From Neorhizobium sp. (GTDB lineage: Bacteria; Pseudomonadota; Alphaproteobacteria; Rhizobiales; Rhizobiaceae), in the NCBI GenBank assembly GCA_028283725.1, contig JAPWKC010000003.1, positions 372,001 through 436,000 of the forward strand: DNA of 64,000 nt. The letters are read 5' to 3'. The notes under the pieces are model-generated. The model saw only the letters and a list, made by a program, of their open reading frames with translations. It had not been told where the DNA came from and did not search any database. Below are positions 25,719 through 34,900 of this stretch, one piece after another. Made by a program: the position numbers and the translations under genes. Numbering within the stretch: the first letter of the stretch is position 1; each line of letters starts with the position of its first letter.

Positions 25719-26981
25719 TCATTCGGCCGGCTCTGCGGCGTCCGGTCTGGAACGCGGATCGAGCGACAGGCTTTCCGGCGTGGCGAGCGGGCCATTGGCC
25801 GATGGCGCGGTCGTATAGGCATCGCGCTCGGCGACCGGCACCGGGGGGCGCATGCGGGAGCGCAGTATCGCATAGCCGGTGATCAGAAGATGGGCGAAGG
25901 CGGTGACGATGAACAGCGCATGGGCGCCGTAGACGGTCATGATCGCACCGCCGAGCGTGGGGCCGATGATCGTGCCGATGCCGTAGAGCAAAAGCAGGCC
26001 GCCAGAGATTTTTACGAATTCCTCCGGTGCGGCAAAGTCGTTGGCGTGGGCGACGGCGATCGGGTAGAGCGCGTTTGCCGCAGCACCGTAGATGGCGACG
26101 AGGATGACGATCTCGTAGACGCCGGTCGGGCGCAATATGAGGATGGCGATGCCGGCAAGGCAGGCAACGGCCGAGAGTGCTGCCAGAACATGGCGGCGGT
26201 CGAGCCGGTCGGAGAGGCGGCCTGCGGGAAACTGCATGATGGCGCCGGCGAAGATGACGATCGAGACCATGGCGGCGACCGAACCCTTGTCGAGCCCGAC
26301 GCGGGTGGCAAACACGGCGCCGAGCGTGCCATAGGCGCCGTTGGCGATGCCGATGAGGAGAATGCCGACAAACGAGATCGGCGAATTGCGGAAGAGGGCG
26401 GGCAGATCCAGCTTGGCGCGTTTCAGGGGCTGCGGCGAGGCGGCCTTGGAGAGCGTCGTCGGCAAGGCTGCGACGCAATAGAGAATGCCGCAGATCATGA
26501 ACAGCGTCGGGGCGGTGACATCGCCGAAAGGCACCATCAGCTGGCCGCCGACGACGCCGAAGAGGGTGATCGAGATATAGAAGGAGAAGATCGTGCCGCG
26601 GCTTTCCGGCGTGGCGCGCTCGTTCAGCCAGCTTTCGATGATCATCGAGGTGCCGGCAGTGCAAAAGCCGGTGATGGCGCGCAGGATCAGCCAGGCGGTC
26701 TGATCGACGAAAATGCCGGTCAAGAGCACGTTGAGGCAGATCAGCGACAGGAAGCCGGAAAAGGCCCTGACATGGCCGATGCGGCGCACCACATTCGGCG
26801 CGACGAAACAGCCGATGACGAAGCCGGCCGCCCATGTGGTGCCGAGCAGGCCCAGAACTTCGTTGGAATAGCCCTCCAGCGCCCCGCGCACCGGCAGGAC
26901 GAGGCTCTGCAGGCCGTTGCCGAGGAAGAGGAAAAGCGTGCCGGAGAGAAGGGCAAGGACGGGTAGGAGGTTACGGCTCAT
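25719..26981 (-). CDS. MFS transporter (YcaD-like)
   Basis: 420 residues with 12 predicted membrane segments beginning LLPVLALLSGTLFLFLGNGL. The loop between helices 2 and 3 reads NVVRRIGHVRAFSGF, matching the MFS G-x-x-x-D-x-x-G-R-R region, and a second such loop is GRLSDRLDRRHVL. The overall pattern resembles the YcaD/UMF2-type family of inner-membrane carriers. The C-terminal tail (about 35 residues) is polar. Substrate unknown. Confidence 0.85.
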   Translation of the reverse strand: MSRNLLPVLALLSGTLFLFLGNGLQSLVLPVRGALEGYSNEVLGLLGTTWAAGFVIGCFVAPNVVRRIGHVRAFSGFLSLICLNVLLTGIFVDQTAWLILRAITGFCTAGTSMIIESWLNERATPESRGTIFSFYISITLFGVVGGQLMVPFGDVTAPTLFMICGILYCVAALPTTLSKAASPQPLKRAKLDLPALFRNSPISFVGILLIGIANGAYGTLGAVFATRVGLDKGSVAAMVSIVIFAGAIMQFPAGRLSDRLDRRHVLAALSAVACLAGIAILILRPTGVYEIVILVAIYGAAANALYPIAVAHANDFAAPEEFVKISGGLLLLYGIGTIIGPTLGGAIMTVYGAHALFIVTAFAHLLITGYAILRSRMRPPVPVAERDAYTTAPSANGPLATPESLSLDPRSRPDAAEPAE

Positions 26982-27477
26982 CGTCGATTGTCAGCTCTTC
27001 GATTTTTTCGGTCGCGTTGTTTGTCGTCTCGGTCGGCGTGGGGTCGGCCGGTCACCGCCGGAGGCAAAAGGCGGCGCTGACCGTTGGGGCAAATCACGCA
27101 TCGTCCATCCCGCAACCATGGGGTCGGGGAGATGAACTCAGGATTAACAGCGCGCGCCCCCACGGCCCGACAGCCGATCTGCATCGCTATCTGTCGTGGC
27201 CGTCAAAAATGTCCAGTGCGGCTGCGGGAGATTGTCGCGAGATGGTGCGGGATGCCCCGGATGACAGGCGCAGCATACGGAGAAAGAACGACGGACGCAG
27301 GATGAGATGTGCAGGGGGCGGTGGGCGTGGCGACCGATGGCGATCCGGGCCGATCCGTGTCGATATCGGGCGATCTTCGGAGTGGCGATCTTCGGAGTGG
27401 TGATCTTTGGAGAGATGATCTGCGGACTGATGATCTGCGGACTGGCGCTCGGCGTCCCCGGCGGCTAGAAGCGGCCT
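26982..27477. other. Gene-poor stretch upstream of a small membrane protein
   Basis: About 500 bp with no supported gene. It contains a 15-bp minisatellite (27371-27445). A pentapeptide-like frame (GDLRS repeats) across that array is produced by the 15-bp period and is not treated as a gene. Confidence 0.5.
27371..27445. repeat. 15-bp minisatellite, five units
   Basis: Five consecutive 15-bp units: the first two identical (CGATCTTCGGAGTGG), the next three diverged towards TGATCTGCGGACTGG. In rotated form the unit is close to that at 16152. Confidence 0.9.
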
Positions 27478-27642
27478 ATGACGAAAACGATTTCCGTTCT
27501 CCTGATGCTGGCAATGGTCGTCCATCTGGTCAAGCCGCTCGGCCTGCCGGGCCTGCGGCGGCGTGGCGATTTCTGGAAGATCGCCGTGCTGGCGTTTTTC
27601 TGCTGGACGCTGGCCCTGCTGCTTCGGGAGTTTTCCCCGTGA
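27478..27642 (+). CDS. 54-residue membrane protein
   Basis: A short frame, MTKTISVLLMLAMVVHLVKP at the start, with two hydrophobic segments (about residues 4-18 and 34-48, IAVLAFFCWTLALLL) separated by a basic loop (GLPGLRRRGDFWK). The pattern of a conserved small membrane protein is convincing and codon use fits. No function is known. It sits alone between the 15-bp repeat array and a convergent small gene. Confidence 0.65.
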   Translation: MTKTISVLLMLAMVVHLVKPLGLPGLRRRGDFWKIAVLAFFCWTLALLLREFSP

Positions 27643-27748
27643 GGGCGGATGCGCCTTGCGACTTTGCGGATAGGTTGAATGGTCACGGGGTGTGACCGGG
27701 CGTTGGCAGCGAATGGCCCCTGGCGGGCCTTGCGCTGACATTGCCGGT

Positions 27749-27949
27749 TCAGAGCCCGCGCGCCTGCAGCCGCCGCCTGTCGCGCTCGACATAGTCGAAG
27801 CCCATTTCTGTCAGACGGAACTGGCGCTTCTGGAATTCGCCGCGGATCAGGATGAACCCTTGCTCCTCGGCCTCACCGAGCGTTTTCAGGCTCGTGCCTT
27901 TCGGCGGCGCTTGCCAGCCCGTTCCGACGGCGCTGTGCAGCAATACCAT
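27749..27949 (-). CDS. Small hypothetical protein, possibly with a non-ATG start
   Basis: 66 residues from ATG at 27949, with a well-structured second half (GTSLKTLGEAEEQGFILIRGEFQKRQFRLTE split over a beta-rich stretch). The best ribosome binding site, AAGGAG, lies 7 nt before an ATT codon four codons upstream, which would give a 70-residue product. No family recognised. It may be intact or the remnant of a longer gene. Confidence 0.45.
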   Translation of the reverse strand: MVLLHSAVGTGWQAPPKGTSLKTLGEAEEQGFILIRGEFQKRQFRLTEMGFDYVERDRRRLQARGL

Positions 27950-28072
27950 GACTTTAATAATTTCGGTTCTCCTTTGCCGATCGAGATCATTCGAAGCAAA
28001 TAGCTTTTTGATCGGATCGCCGCAATGACCGCATCAGGGCCATGACAGAAAGTGGCCTGAGGTGGACATTGT

Positions 28073-28913
28073 TCATCGCAAATATTGGTCGCAGAACACT
28101 GATTTTTGCGACACATCGCTCATGCTGGACACGCCTCCAGCAAGCTTAACGCGGCAATTTTGCATGTCCCATGGGTTACCGTCGGCTAGAAGCACTCCGC
28201 CCTCGACCAAGGCGGCCACGCGTTTTTGCAGCGTGAGATCACCGACCTGAAAATACGGTTTGGCAGCCGCAGCGAGAGCGGTGCCGACCACGAACGCCAT
28301 TCTTCCACTCCATATTGGCGGAATCGAGAATCAGCCGATCGAAATGATTGTCTTGCGCCGATATCGGGCCTATTTCGCTGACAATACGGCACGGCGCATT
28401 CTCGCTCTTAAGACGTGTCCATTCTTGCTGACATTTCAATTCGACTTCGGCAGAAGAAGACTGCTGGTTTCCGATCAACGTAGCCAGTACGTCGGCAGGA
28501 ATGATCGACACCGCTTTTGCTGGCTCTGTTGTCCCGCTCGACCCATCTCTGCGGCGGATGGGAATCCGAAGGCCGGTAACATCTATCAAATGGTAAGGGC
28601 GGTTTCTCATACGTGATGCCCAAGCCAGACGAAACGCCAGCTCTCGCGCTGAATGCCCGCCGAACCAGACGACGATCCGTTTATCGGTTGTCTTCACCCG
28701 CTCCCAGAACGACCGCAAATCCTCCTCGAGCTCTGGCCAGTCCAAATCCTGCTGCCACCATTCGACCCTTGCCTTCAGGTCGTCGGTTCCAATCGGCCCA
28801 CAACTTAGATCGTCGCGATAAGCCAAGACCTCGTCGTCCTGGTCGGCGATCTGTAAAGCCTGCCGCAATGTGCCTGCTGCGGAGTCGCCAGGCGCGATGT
28901 GCAAAGTTGTCAT
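28073..28913 (-). pseudogene. DUF1835/DUF3658 protein interrupted by a frameshift
   Basis: The first frame (28913 down to about 28305) encodes a DUF1835-like domain: TLHIAPGDSAAGTLRQAL, DDLSCGPIG, VVWFGGHSARELAFRL. It then runs out of register. A second frame from about 28300 to 28073 continues with MAFVVGTAL and VGDLTLQKRVAALVEGG, the expected DUF3658 end. Removing one base (A on the coding strand near 28304) joins them as EWRMAF, giving 279 residues. Either a real mutation or a sequence error. Function of the family is unknown. Local GC is lower than in neighbours. Confidence 0.7.
28088..28112. repeat. 25-bp imperfect palindrome, copy 1
   Basis: GTCGCAGAA-n7-TTTTTGCGAC. A similar copy is at 29498-29522 in the same orientation; the two flank the frameshifted DUF1835 gene and the small secreted-protein gene. 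Confidence 0.6.
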
Positions 28914-28970
28914 CATGATGTTCCTGTTTGCACTGATAGGCACGCAGAAGCCAACCTTACTGCAGTGCCT

Positions 28971-29306
28971 TTACCGGCCCAAAGGGCCGTGCGCAAATTC
29001 GACATGCCCATTGCAAGCGACCATCGAAAAGAAGGTATGAACCGATGAATTCGGTCGCAGCACGTCGTACTGCAGGAGCCATCCTGCATTTTGGGAATAG
29101 GTAGCCGTAGCTGCTAAGGGTTTCAGCTCACCCGGTTGAATCTTGGCCCTATCGATCTTCGTGCCTCGTGCTGCAATGGCAGCATCTGTCAGTGCTTCGA
29201 GCTTGCTCACCGGCCATGCTTCGCATGTTTCGGTCGCGTATGAATGCTGAGATAGCGTAACGAAGGACAAAGCCGCTGCTGCGAAGAAACTCAGAAATCT
29301 GGTCAT
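28971..29306 (-). CDS. Small exported hypothetical protein
   Basis: 111 residues from ATG at 29306, supported by GAGG at 6 nt. Residues 1-25 are a signal peptide (FLSFFAAAALSFVTLSQ, cleavage near SYA-TE). The mature part has two cysteines (TCEAW and VACNGH) that could form a disulfide. No family recognised. It sits in a low-GC accessory stretch just upstream of the DUF1835 gene on the same strand. Confidence 0.6.
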   Translation of the reverse strand: MTRFLSFFAAAALSFVTLSQHSYATETCEAWPVSKLEALTDAAIAARGTKIDRAKIQPGELKPLAATATYSQNAGWLLQYDVLRPNSSVHTFFSMVACNGHVEFAHGPLGR

Positions 29307-29497
29307 AGACAACCTCAACTTAAAATAACTGGATTTTTAAGTCACCTTAAAGCATGTGGAATGACTGAGTTCACCCCTTGATTTACGGGGATGTTCGGCG
29401 GAGTTGTTTTTCCTAAAGGTCAGTCCGATTGCTTTCGAGCCGTCCCTGTCGCGAAACTCCCGATTAAAGCGAGAATTGTTTTTCTGACTTCTGCAAC

Positions 29498-29522
29498 GTC
29501 GCAGAATACGGACTTTTGCAAC
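29498..29522. repeat. 25-bp imperfect palindrome, copy 2
   Basis: GTCGCAGAA-n7-CTTTTGCAAC, about 80 percent identical to the copy at 28088-28112. Confidence 0.6.
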
Positions 29523-30074
29523 TGCCGCAATGTCTCTTCTTGGCCCATAGGCGCCCCCGATCCTCTTTGCTCCAACACCTTCATCCACGCCGTCGAAACG
29601 GCATGGGTCGCCCGTGATGGGGAATGGGGCAGGCAGTGGTCTTTCGGGTATGCGGTGGATGTCTGTCTGCCTGCCCCGGCCGGTTCCTTCGGTTCTGCGG
29701 GACGTGTCAGTTCCCGCTTTGCCTCACGTTCGCACGACCATCACCGGAAACCGGGCCCCTTGTCGAAGGGCGAACCAGAAAGGCGCCGGTTCGCGAACCC
29801 GGTTCCCATCCGATGACCCAACCAGTGTCGCCGATCCACTGGAGGGTGGGGATGAGGGAGGATGCGAAAAAATTGCAAGTGACCGGAATGGCTGCGAAGT
29901 TTCTCGCAAGGGGACAATATTTTTCCCCGCGCCGCCATCGGAAAGCCAGAGGATGACACTGCACGAACACAGGAACGCCCGCATCAAAGATGCGACCTCA
30001 CGCACAAGACCGCGTGCAAACAAGAGTGGCGGCAGACACAATGACCCGCAGGCACGGCGGGCCTGCAAACAAGA

Positions 30075-30101
30075 AAGGCCGCGCGAGTGACGCGCGGCCT
30101 T
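30075..30101 (-). terminator. Terminator downstream of fba
   Basis: Perfect 11-bp stem AAGGCCGCGCG/CGCGCGGCCTT with a 5-nt loop; on the minus strand followed by TCTTGTTTG. It is about 145 bp after the fba stop codon. Confidence 0.75.
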
Positions 30102-30245
30102 CTTCCTCCCTGAAAAGGCGCGGTCGAGCTTCTCCTTAGCTCAGGTGGCCTCTTCCAGGTCCTTGTTCCAGCCGGCCTTTGAGGCCAACCGGGTGATTTC
30201 AGAATGCTTCGGCCGGCCTATGCCGCGCCAGCATTGCCTGGCGCA

Positions 30246-31142
30246 TCAGGCCTTGTTGACGCTTGCCGCGTAGATCTCGTTTATCGTCTCGGCAAGGCTC
30301 GCGTCGAATTCCGCATCGCTCATCGTAACGCGCAGGTTCTCGGTCAGCGCGCGCGAGAAGCTTGCGATCATGCCCGGATTGTGGCTGAGCTTTTCGCAGG
30401 CATCGGTGCGGCTGTAGCCGCCGGACAGCGCGACGAGCCGGACGACAGACTTGTGAGCGGCCAGAGGTGCGTAGAAATCGGCAACCGTCGGGATCGTCAC
30501 CTTCAGCATGACATTTTCGCCAGCCGGAAGCTTGTCCAGATGCGCGGCGATCTCGTCGCGCAGAATGGCTTCGGCTTCCTGCTTCGTCGGGCTCTTGATC
30601 AGGATTTCAGGCTCGATGATCGGCACGAGGCCGTGGCCGATGATCTGGTGGGCAATCTCGAACTGCTGCTTGACCACCGCGGCAATGCCCGCCTTGTCGG
30701 CATGGGCAATGACCGAGCGCATCTTGGTTCCGAAAATGCCTTTTTCTCTGCCGCGCGACAGGAGCGCGTCCAGTTCGGGCATCGGCTTCATCAGCTGGAC
30801 GCCGTTGTCTTCGGCTTCCAGCCCCTTGTCGACCTTGAGGAAAGGTACGACGCCGCGCTTCTCCCACAGATAGGACGGAACGGCCTCGCCATCGACATCG
30901 CCATCCATGGTGCGTTCGAACAGAATGGCGCCGATGACCTTTTCGCCGGTAAAGGCCGGTGCCTTGACGATGCGCACGCGCATGGCATGCATCAGGCGGT
31001 ACATGTCCGCGTCACCCTGATAGTCGGTGTCGGCAATGCCGTAGAGACGCAACGCCCCGGGTGTCGAACCGCCGCTCTGGTCAAGCGCCGCAATGAAACC
31101 GGGCGCCGAGCTGATCTTGTCCAACATCTTTGCGTCCACCAT
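30246..31142 (-). CDS. fba: Class I fructose-bisphosphate aldolase
   Basis: 298 residues. The sequence is a class I (Schiff-base) aldolase of the bacterial FbaB-like group: APGFIAALDQSGGSTPGAL at the N-terminus, GAILFERTMDG, KRGVVPFLKVDKGL, LVPIIEPEI and VALSGGYSR, with lysines in the KVDKGL and KVTIPTV strands. It cleaves fructose 1,6-bisphosphate to glyceraldehyde 3-phosphate and dihydroxyacetone phosphate. It lies downstream of pgk on the same strand, separated by about 300 bp containing a terminator and a palindrome, so it probably has its own promoter. Confidence 0.95.
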   Translation of the reverse strand: MVDAKMLDKISSAPGFIAALDQSGGSTPGALRLYGIADTDYQGDADMYRLMHAMRVRIVKAPAFTGEKVIGAILFERTMDGDVDGEAVPSYLWEKRGVVPFLKVDKGLEAEDNGVQLMKPMPELDALLSRGREKGIFGTKMRSVIAHADKAGIAAVVKQQFEIAHQIIGHGLVPIIEPEILIKSPTKQEAEAILRDEIAAHLDKLPAGENVMLKVTIPTVADFYAPLAAHKSVVRLVALSGGYSRTDACEKLSHNPGMIASFSRALTENLRVTMSDAEFDASLAETINEIYAASVNKA

Positions 31143-31341
31143 ACTTCACTCCTATCCCTCGAAACGGCGCGGTGCGCGCGCACGGATGCTGTTTGGTTCG
31201 ACGACCGACCGGCGCTTCGCACGCGATCCGTCGCCGCACCCCTGTGCCGAAACCTTCGGTCGTTCCACGCTCTCCCAAGGCTCTGGGATCTGCGATATCA
31301 GAAGAAATTTAAAAGGAAAATCCTAGGTTAAGCGACTGAAC

Positions 31342-31362
31342 CGATTGAAATGAATTCAATCG
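31342..31362. promoter_or_regulatory. Perfect inverted repeat upstream of fba
   Basis: CGATTGAA, 5 bases, TTCAATCG, in an AT-rich patch about 200 bp upstream of the fba start. The symmetry suggests an operator, but the regulator cannot be named. Confidence 0.4.
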
Positions 31363-31395
31363 TTTTAAAAAACTAAATATTTTAAAGCCCTATGT

Positions 31396-31433
31396 CCGGC
31401 AGGCGCGGCGGTCCTGGTTGCCGCGCCTGCCGG
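31396..31433 (-). terminator. Terminator downstream of pgk
   Basis: Perfect 14-bp stem CCGGCAGGCGCGGC/GCCGCGCCTGCCGG with a 10-nt loop, 18 bp past the pgk stop on the minus strand. A T-rich stretch follows a few bases later. Confidence 0.75.
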
Positions 31434-31450
31434 TGACGAAAATAGGGCGG

Positions 31451-32653
31451 TCAGGCTGTCTTGGAAAGGACTGCGACGCCCGGCAATTCCTTGCCTTCCA
31501 TCCATTCGAGGAAGGCGCCGCCGGCCGTCGAGATATAGCTGAAGTCGTCTGCCACGCCGGCATGGTTCAGGGCTGCCACCGTGTCACCGCCACCGGCGAC
31601 GGAGGTGAGCTTGCCGGCCTTGGTCTGTTCGGCTGCGAATTTCGCGGCAGAGACGGTCGCGGTATCGAACGGGGTGATTTCAAAGGCGCCGAGCGGGCCG
31701 TTCCAGACGAGCGTCGCGGCCTTGGCGATCCACTCGCTGACGGCTTTCACCGATTGCGGGCCGACGTCGAGCATCATCGCGTCTGCGGGGATCGCATCGA
31801 TCGCCACGGTCTCGTTGTCGGCACCCGCCTTGAATTCGCGGGCAACGACGCCGTCCACCGGCAGCACGATGGTGCAGCCGGAGGCCTGCGCCTGCGCCAT
31901 GATCGCCTTGGCGGTCTCGGCCAGATCATGCTCGCAGAGCGATTTTCCGACATCGATGCCGTTGGCGGCAATGAAGGTGTTGGCCATGCCGCCGCCGATG
32001 ACGAGCGCATCGACCTTCTTGACGAGGTTCTGCAACAGATCGATCTTGGAGGAGACCTTGGCGCCGCCGACAATGGCAACGACCGGACGGGCCGGATTGC
32101 CGAGGCCCTTTTCCAGCGCTTCCAGCTCTTCCTGCATGGTGCGGCCGGCATAGGCGGGCAGGTGATGGGCAAGGCCTTCCGTCGAGGCATGGGCGCGGTG
32201 GGCGGCGGAAAACGCGTCGTTGACGAAGAGGTCGCCGTTCCTTGCCAGTTCCTCGGTAAAGGCCGGGTCGTTGTTTTCCTCGCCCTTGTGGAAGCGGGTG
32301 TTTTCGAGAAGCAGGATATCGCCGTTCTTCATCGTCTCGACGGCTTCTGCGGCGTCCGGGCCGATGCAGTCGGCGGCGAAAAGCACCTTCTGGCCGAGAA
32401 CCTCGTTGACGGCCGGCACGATCAGCGACAGCGACATGTCGGCGACGGGCTCGCCCTTCGGGCGGCCGAAATGGGCAAGCAGGATGACCTTTGCGCCCTT
32501 TTTCGACAGTTCCAGAATGGTCGGCGCGACGCGCTCGATACGGGTGGCGTCCGTCACCTTGCCGCCCGATACGGGCACGTTCAGGTCGACGCGGACAAGC
32601 ACGCGCTTACCCGCGATATCGGTGAGGTCGTCAAGGGTTTTGAAGGCCGGCAT
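31451..32653 (-). CDS. pgk: Phosphoglycerate kinase
   Basis: 400 residues from ATG at 32653. It transfers phosphate between 1,3-bisphosphoglycerate and ADP. Family motifs are all present: [78 protein letters not shown] and the glycine-rich [12 protein letters not shown] near the C-terminus. It belongs to the tkt-gap-pgk-fba group on the minus strand; an antiporter gene separates it from gap. Confidence 0.97.
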   Translation of the reverse strand: MPAFKTLDDLTDIAGKRVLVRVDLNVPVSGGKVTDATRIERVAPTILELSKKGAKVILLAHFGRPKGEPVADMSLSLIVPAVNEVLGQKVLFAADCIGPDAAEAVETMKNGDILLLENTRFHKGEENNDPAFTEELARNGDLFVNDAFSAAHRAHASTEGLAHHLPAYAGRTMQEELEALEKGLGNPARPVVAIVGGAKVSSKIDLLQNLVKKVDALVIGGGMANTFIAANGIDVGKSLCEHDLAETAKAIMAQAQASGCTIVLPVDGVVAREFKAGADNETVAIDAIPADAMMLDVGPQSVKAVSEWIAKAATLVWNGPLGAFEITPFDTATVSAAKFAAEQTKAGKLTSVAGGGDTVAALNHAGVADDFSYISTAGGAFLEWMEGKELPGVAVLSKTA

Positions 32654-33010
32654 GATCCTGATCCATTCTCGTTTCGGGGATGAAGTTTGCCGCGACCATA
32701 CTATGCCTGAGGCATGACGCAAGGCGGTTGCAGGCGAAAGCGGGCGGGTATCTGACGGGATGGCACGCGCTCGATCGGCAGAGGCGGACGGGTGAGAGAA
32801 GGTCGCTCGAGGCCCGTTCGATAACCCCTCACCGCTAGAAGAGAGGGCTCAATCCGGCCGCGCCGGCGGCTATCGATCGGGGCAGGTGAGGGGCTGCGGC
32901 TCTTCTGCCCTTGTTGGGGTGCAAAAGAGCCTGTCAGGACTGCGGAGCGGCCCCGGCAAGGCCGGCGGATGGCGAGACCCAGGAGCCGGATTTCGCCGGT
33001 GAATGCGGGC
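32654..33010. other. Gene-free stretch between the antiporter and pgk
   Basis: About 360 bp with no supported gene. Presumably holds the pgk promoter; no clear regulatory site was recognised. Confidence 0.5.
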
Positions 33011-34900
33011 TCACGCAGCCGAGGCCGAATCGTCTTCTCGCGTGCGATCGGTTTCCGCCGGTTGCGGTTCGCCTGCCTTTTCGGCCACACCGGGGACGGG
33101 CTTGCCACGGTATTTGCGGATCAGGTCGCGCACCCGGTGGGCGATCTCGCGGATGTTGATGAAGATCGGCAATCTGGTGGCCGGTTCGACCGGTTCCAGC
33201 GAGACGCCGATGCTTTTCACCGCGCCGTTCTCATCGAGATCGCGGACGATCAGGACGACCGAGCCGAAGCGGATGCGGTCGGCATAATCGGCGCGGCCGC
33301 CGAGCCTCGATGCCACCAGTTCGCCGACGGTCAGAGACTGTTCCGCCGTTGCCAGCAGGCCGGGGCCGTAGGCGGCGTCGAGTTCCTTGGCAGGGCGCGC
33401 CGGGGAGATGGCGAAGGCGCCGAAGAATTCGGCATCGTCCTCGTCGACTGGGGCGCGGCTTGCAAACAGGCGGTCAAGCAGGCTCGTATAGGTCGGTTGA
33501 ACGAAGAGATAGACCTGATCGTTCTCGCGCAGGCGCCCGGCATACTGGTAGCGGATGCTCTTGTTGTCGCGGATGACGAGCGAGGGCATGGCCCAGCGCG
33601 GAATGCGCTCGCCCGACAGGATCGGGCTGTCTTTGAGGACGCGGTAGGAGATCAGTTCGTGGGTCGCCTTGCCGGGAAGATCGAGTTCCACCTTCTCGAC
33701 GGCGCCCATGCGCGGCGGAATGATGAGACCGAGCTTCTGCGCCACCGGCTTGATCGTCCAGCCCTGCACGAGAAGCGAGACAAGCACGATGATGAAGGTG
33801 GTGTTGAAGAACAGTTCGCCATTTTCGACGCCGCTCATGATCGGCATGATCGCCAAAAGGATGGAGACGGCGCCGCGCAGGCCGACCCAGGCGACGAAGC
33901 CGATCTCCTGCTGAGTGTAATCATAGGGGAGCAGCGACAGCCAGACGGCGATCGGGCGGGCAACGAAGATCAGGAACAGCGCCAGGCCGACCGCCGGCAG
34001 AAGGATCAGCGGAAACTGCGAGGGCGTTGCGAGAAGGCCAAGCACGAGGAACATGATGATCTGCGCCAGCCAGGACAGGCCCTCGTTGAAGCGGACGATC
34101 TGCTGCTTGGCGAACATCTTTCGGTTGCCGGCGACCATGCCCGCGACATAGACGGCCAAAAAGCCGCTGCCGCCCATCGTGCCGGTGAAGGCAAAGACCA
34201 GAAGCGCCAGCGTCAGCACGAAGATCGGGGCGAGGCCGCGGTCGGATGTGAAGCGGTTCAGCACCCAGACGATCATCATGCCGCCGAGCAGGCCGAAGAT
34301 CAGGCCAAGGCCCATCTCTTCGAGGAACATCATGAGGAAGTGCAGGTCGAAGCCGGCAAAGCCTTCGCCGGTCGCCACCAGTTCGGACAGCGCCACCGTC
34401 AGGAAGATGGCCATCGGATCGTTGGTGCCGGATTCGACTTCCAGCGTCGAGCGCACCTTGTCGCGGATGTTGATGCCGCCGATGCGCAGAAGGAAGAAGA
34501 CGGCAGCCGCATCCGTCGAGGCGACGATCGAGCCGAGAAGCATGCCCTGCAACAGCGAGAAGCCGAGCATGTATTTGGCCGCGAGGCCGAACAGGGTGGC
34601 GGTGATGATGACGCCGACCGAGGACATGGTGATCGCCGGGATGGCGGCGGCCTTGAACGAGTGGACCGGCGTCATGAAGCCGGAATCGAACAGAACGATC
34701 GCCAGCGCCAGCGAGCCGAGCATGAAGGTGAACGGGTAGTTCTCGAAGCGGATGCCGAGACCATCGACGCCGGCAAGCAGGCCGATCGACAGGAAGATCA
34801 GGAGGAGGGGCGCGCCGAAGCGGAAGGCGAGCAGGCTGGAGAAGGCCGAGACGAGGACCAGCACCGTACCCACCAGCAAGATGATGTAGAATGCTTCCAA
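33011..34900 (-). CDS. Potassium/proton antiporter, NhaP2-like (CPA1 family)
   Basis: 629 residues if TTG at 34900 is the start (AAGGA 7 nt upstream; GTG a few codons earlier is an alternative). The N-terminal about 390 residues hold 12 membrane helices of a Na+/H+ exchanger domain (LLLIFLSIGLLAGVDG, GTNDPMAIFLTVALSEL with the ion-binding ND pair, GSGFLAVYVAGMVAG, GLRGAVSILLAI). A TrkA-C domain follows (ILSGERIPRW, YVFVQP-like end), then a CorC/HlyC-type domain (about 530-600, LTVGELVASRLG). This is the NhaP2/CvrA layout, which exchanges K+ for H+ at the inner membrane. Confidence 0.85.
   Translation of the reverse strand: MEAFYIILLVGTVLVLVSAFSSLLAFRFGAPLLLIFLSIGLLAGVDGLGIRFENYPFTFMLGSLALAIVLFDSGFMTPVHSFKAAAIPAITMSSVGVIITATLFGLAAKYMLGFSLLQGMLLGSIVASTDAAAVFFLLRIGGINIRDKVRSTLEVESGTNDPMAIFLTVALSELVATGEGFAGFDLHFLMMFLEEMGLGLIFGLLGGMMIVWVLNRFTSDRGLAPIFVLTLALLVFAFTGTMGGSGFLAVYVAGMVAGNRKMFAKQQIVRFNEGLSWLAQIIMFLVLGLLATPSQFPLILLPAVGLALFLIFVARPIAVWLSLLPYDYTQQEIGFVAWVGLRGAVSILLAIMPIMSGVENGELFFNTTFIIVLVSLLVQGWTIKPVAQKLGLIIPPRMGAVEKVELDLPGKATHELISYRVLKDSPILSGERIPRWAMPSLVIRDNKSIRYQYAGRLRENDQVYLFVQPTYTSLLDRLFASRAPVDEDDAEFFGAFAISPARPAKELDAAYGPGLLATAEQSLTVGELVASRLGGRADYADRIRFGSVVLIVRDLDENGAVKSIGVSLEPVEPATRLPIFINIREIAHRVRDLIRKYRGKPVPGVAEKAGEPQPAETDRTREDDSASAA

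Larger units (their letters stand above)
29307..30245. other. Gene-poor stretch, 0.9 kb
   Basis: No reading frame here looks like a real protein: candidate frames are basic, low-complexity and antisense to one another. The region contains one palindromic repeat (29498-29522) and the fba terminator (30075-30101). It may be decayed sequence. Confidence 0.5.

Noticed and set aside
27309..27695. Frame with pentapeptide-like GDLRS repeats
   Set aside because: The five-residue period is simply the 15-bp DNA repeat; the rest of the frame lacks pentapeptide-repeat features and overlaps the small membrane gene.
29337..29588. 83-residue minus-strand frame
   Set aside because: Basic, low-complexity, crosses a dispersed palindrome; no family resemblance.
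29700..29830. Possible tRNA-like segment
   Set aside because: Repeated GGTTC/GAACC words suggested a T-arm, but no cloverleaf with acceptor and anticodon stems could be drawn.
29614..30090. 158-residue plus-strand frame
   Set aside because: Low complexity, overlaps the fba terminator and has no ribosome binding site.
32701..33108. 135-residue minus-strand frame between pgk and the antiporter
   Set aside because: Arg/Pro-rich composition typical of a GC-rich non-coding frame; overlaps the antiporter end.
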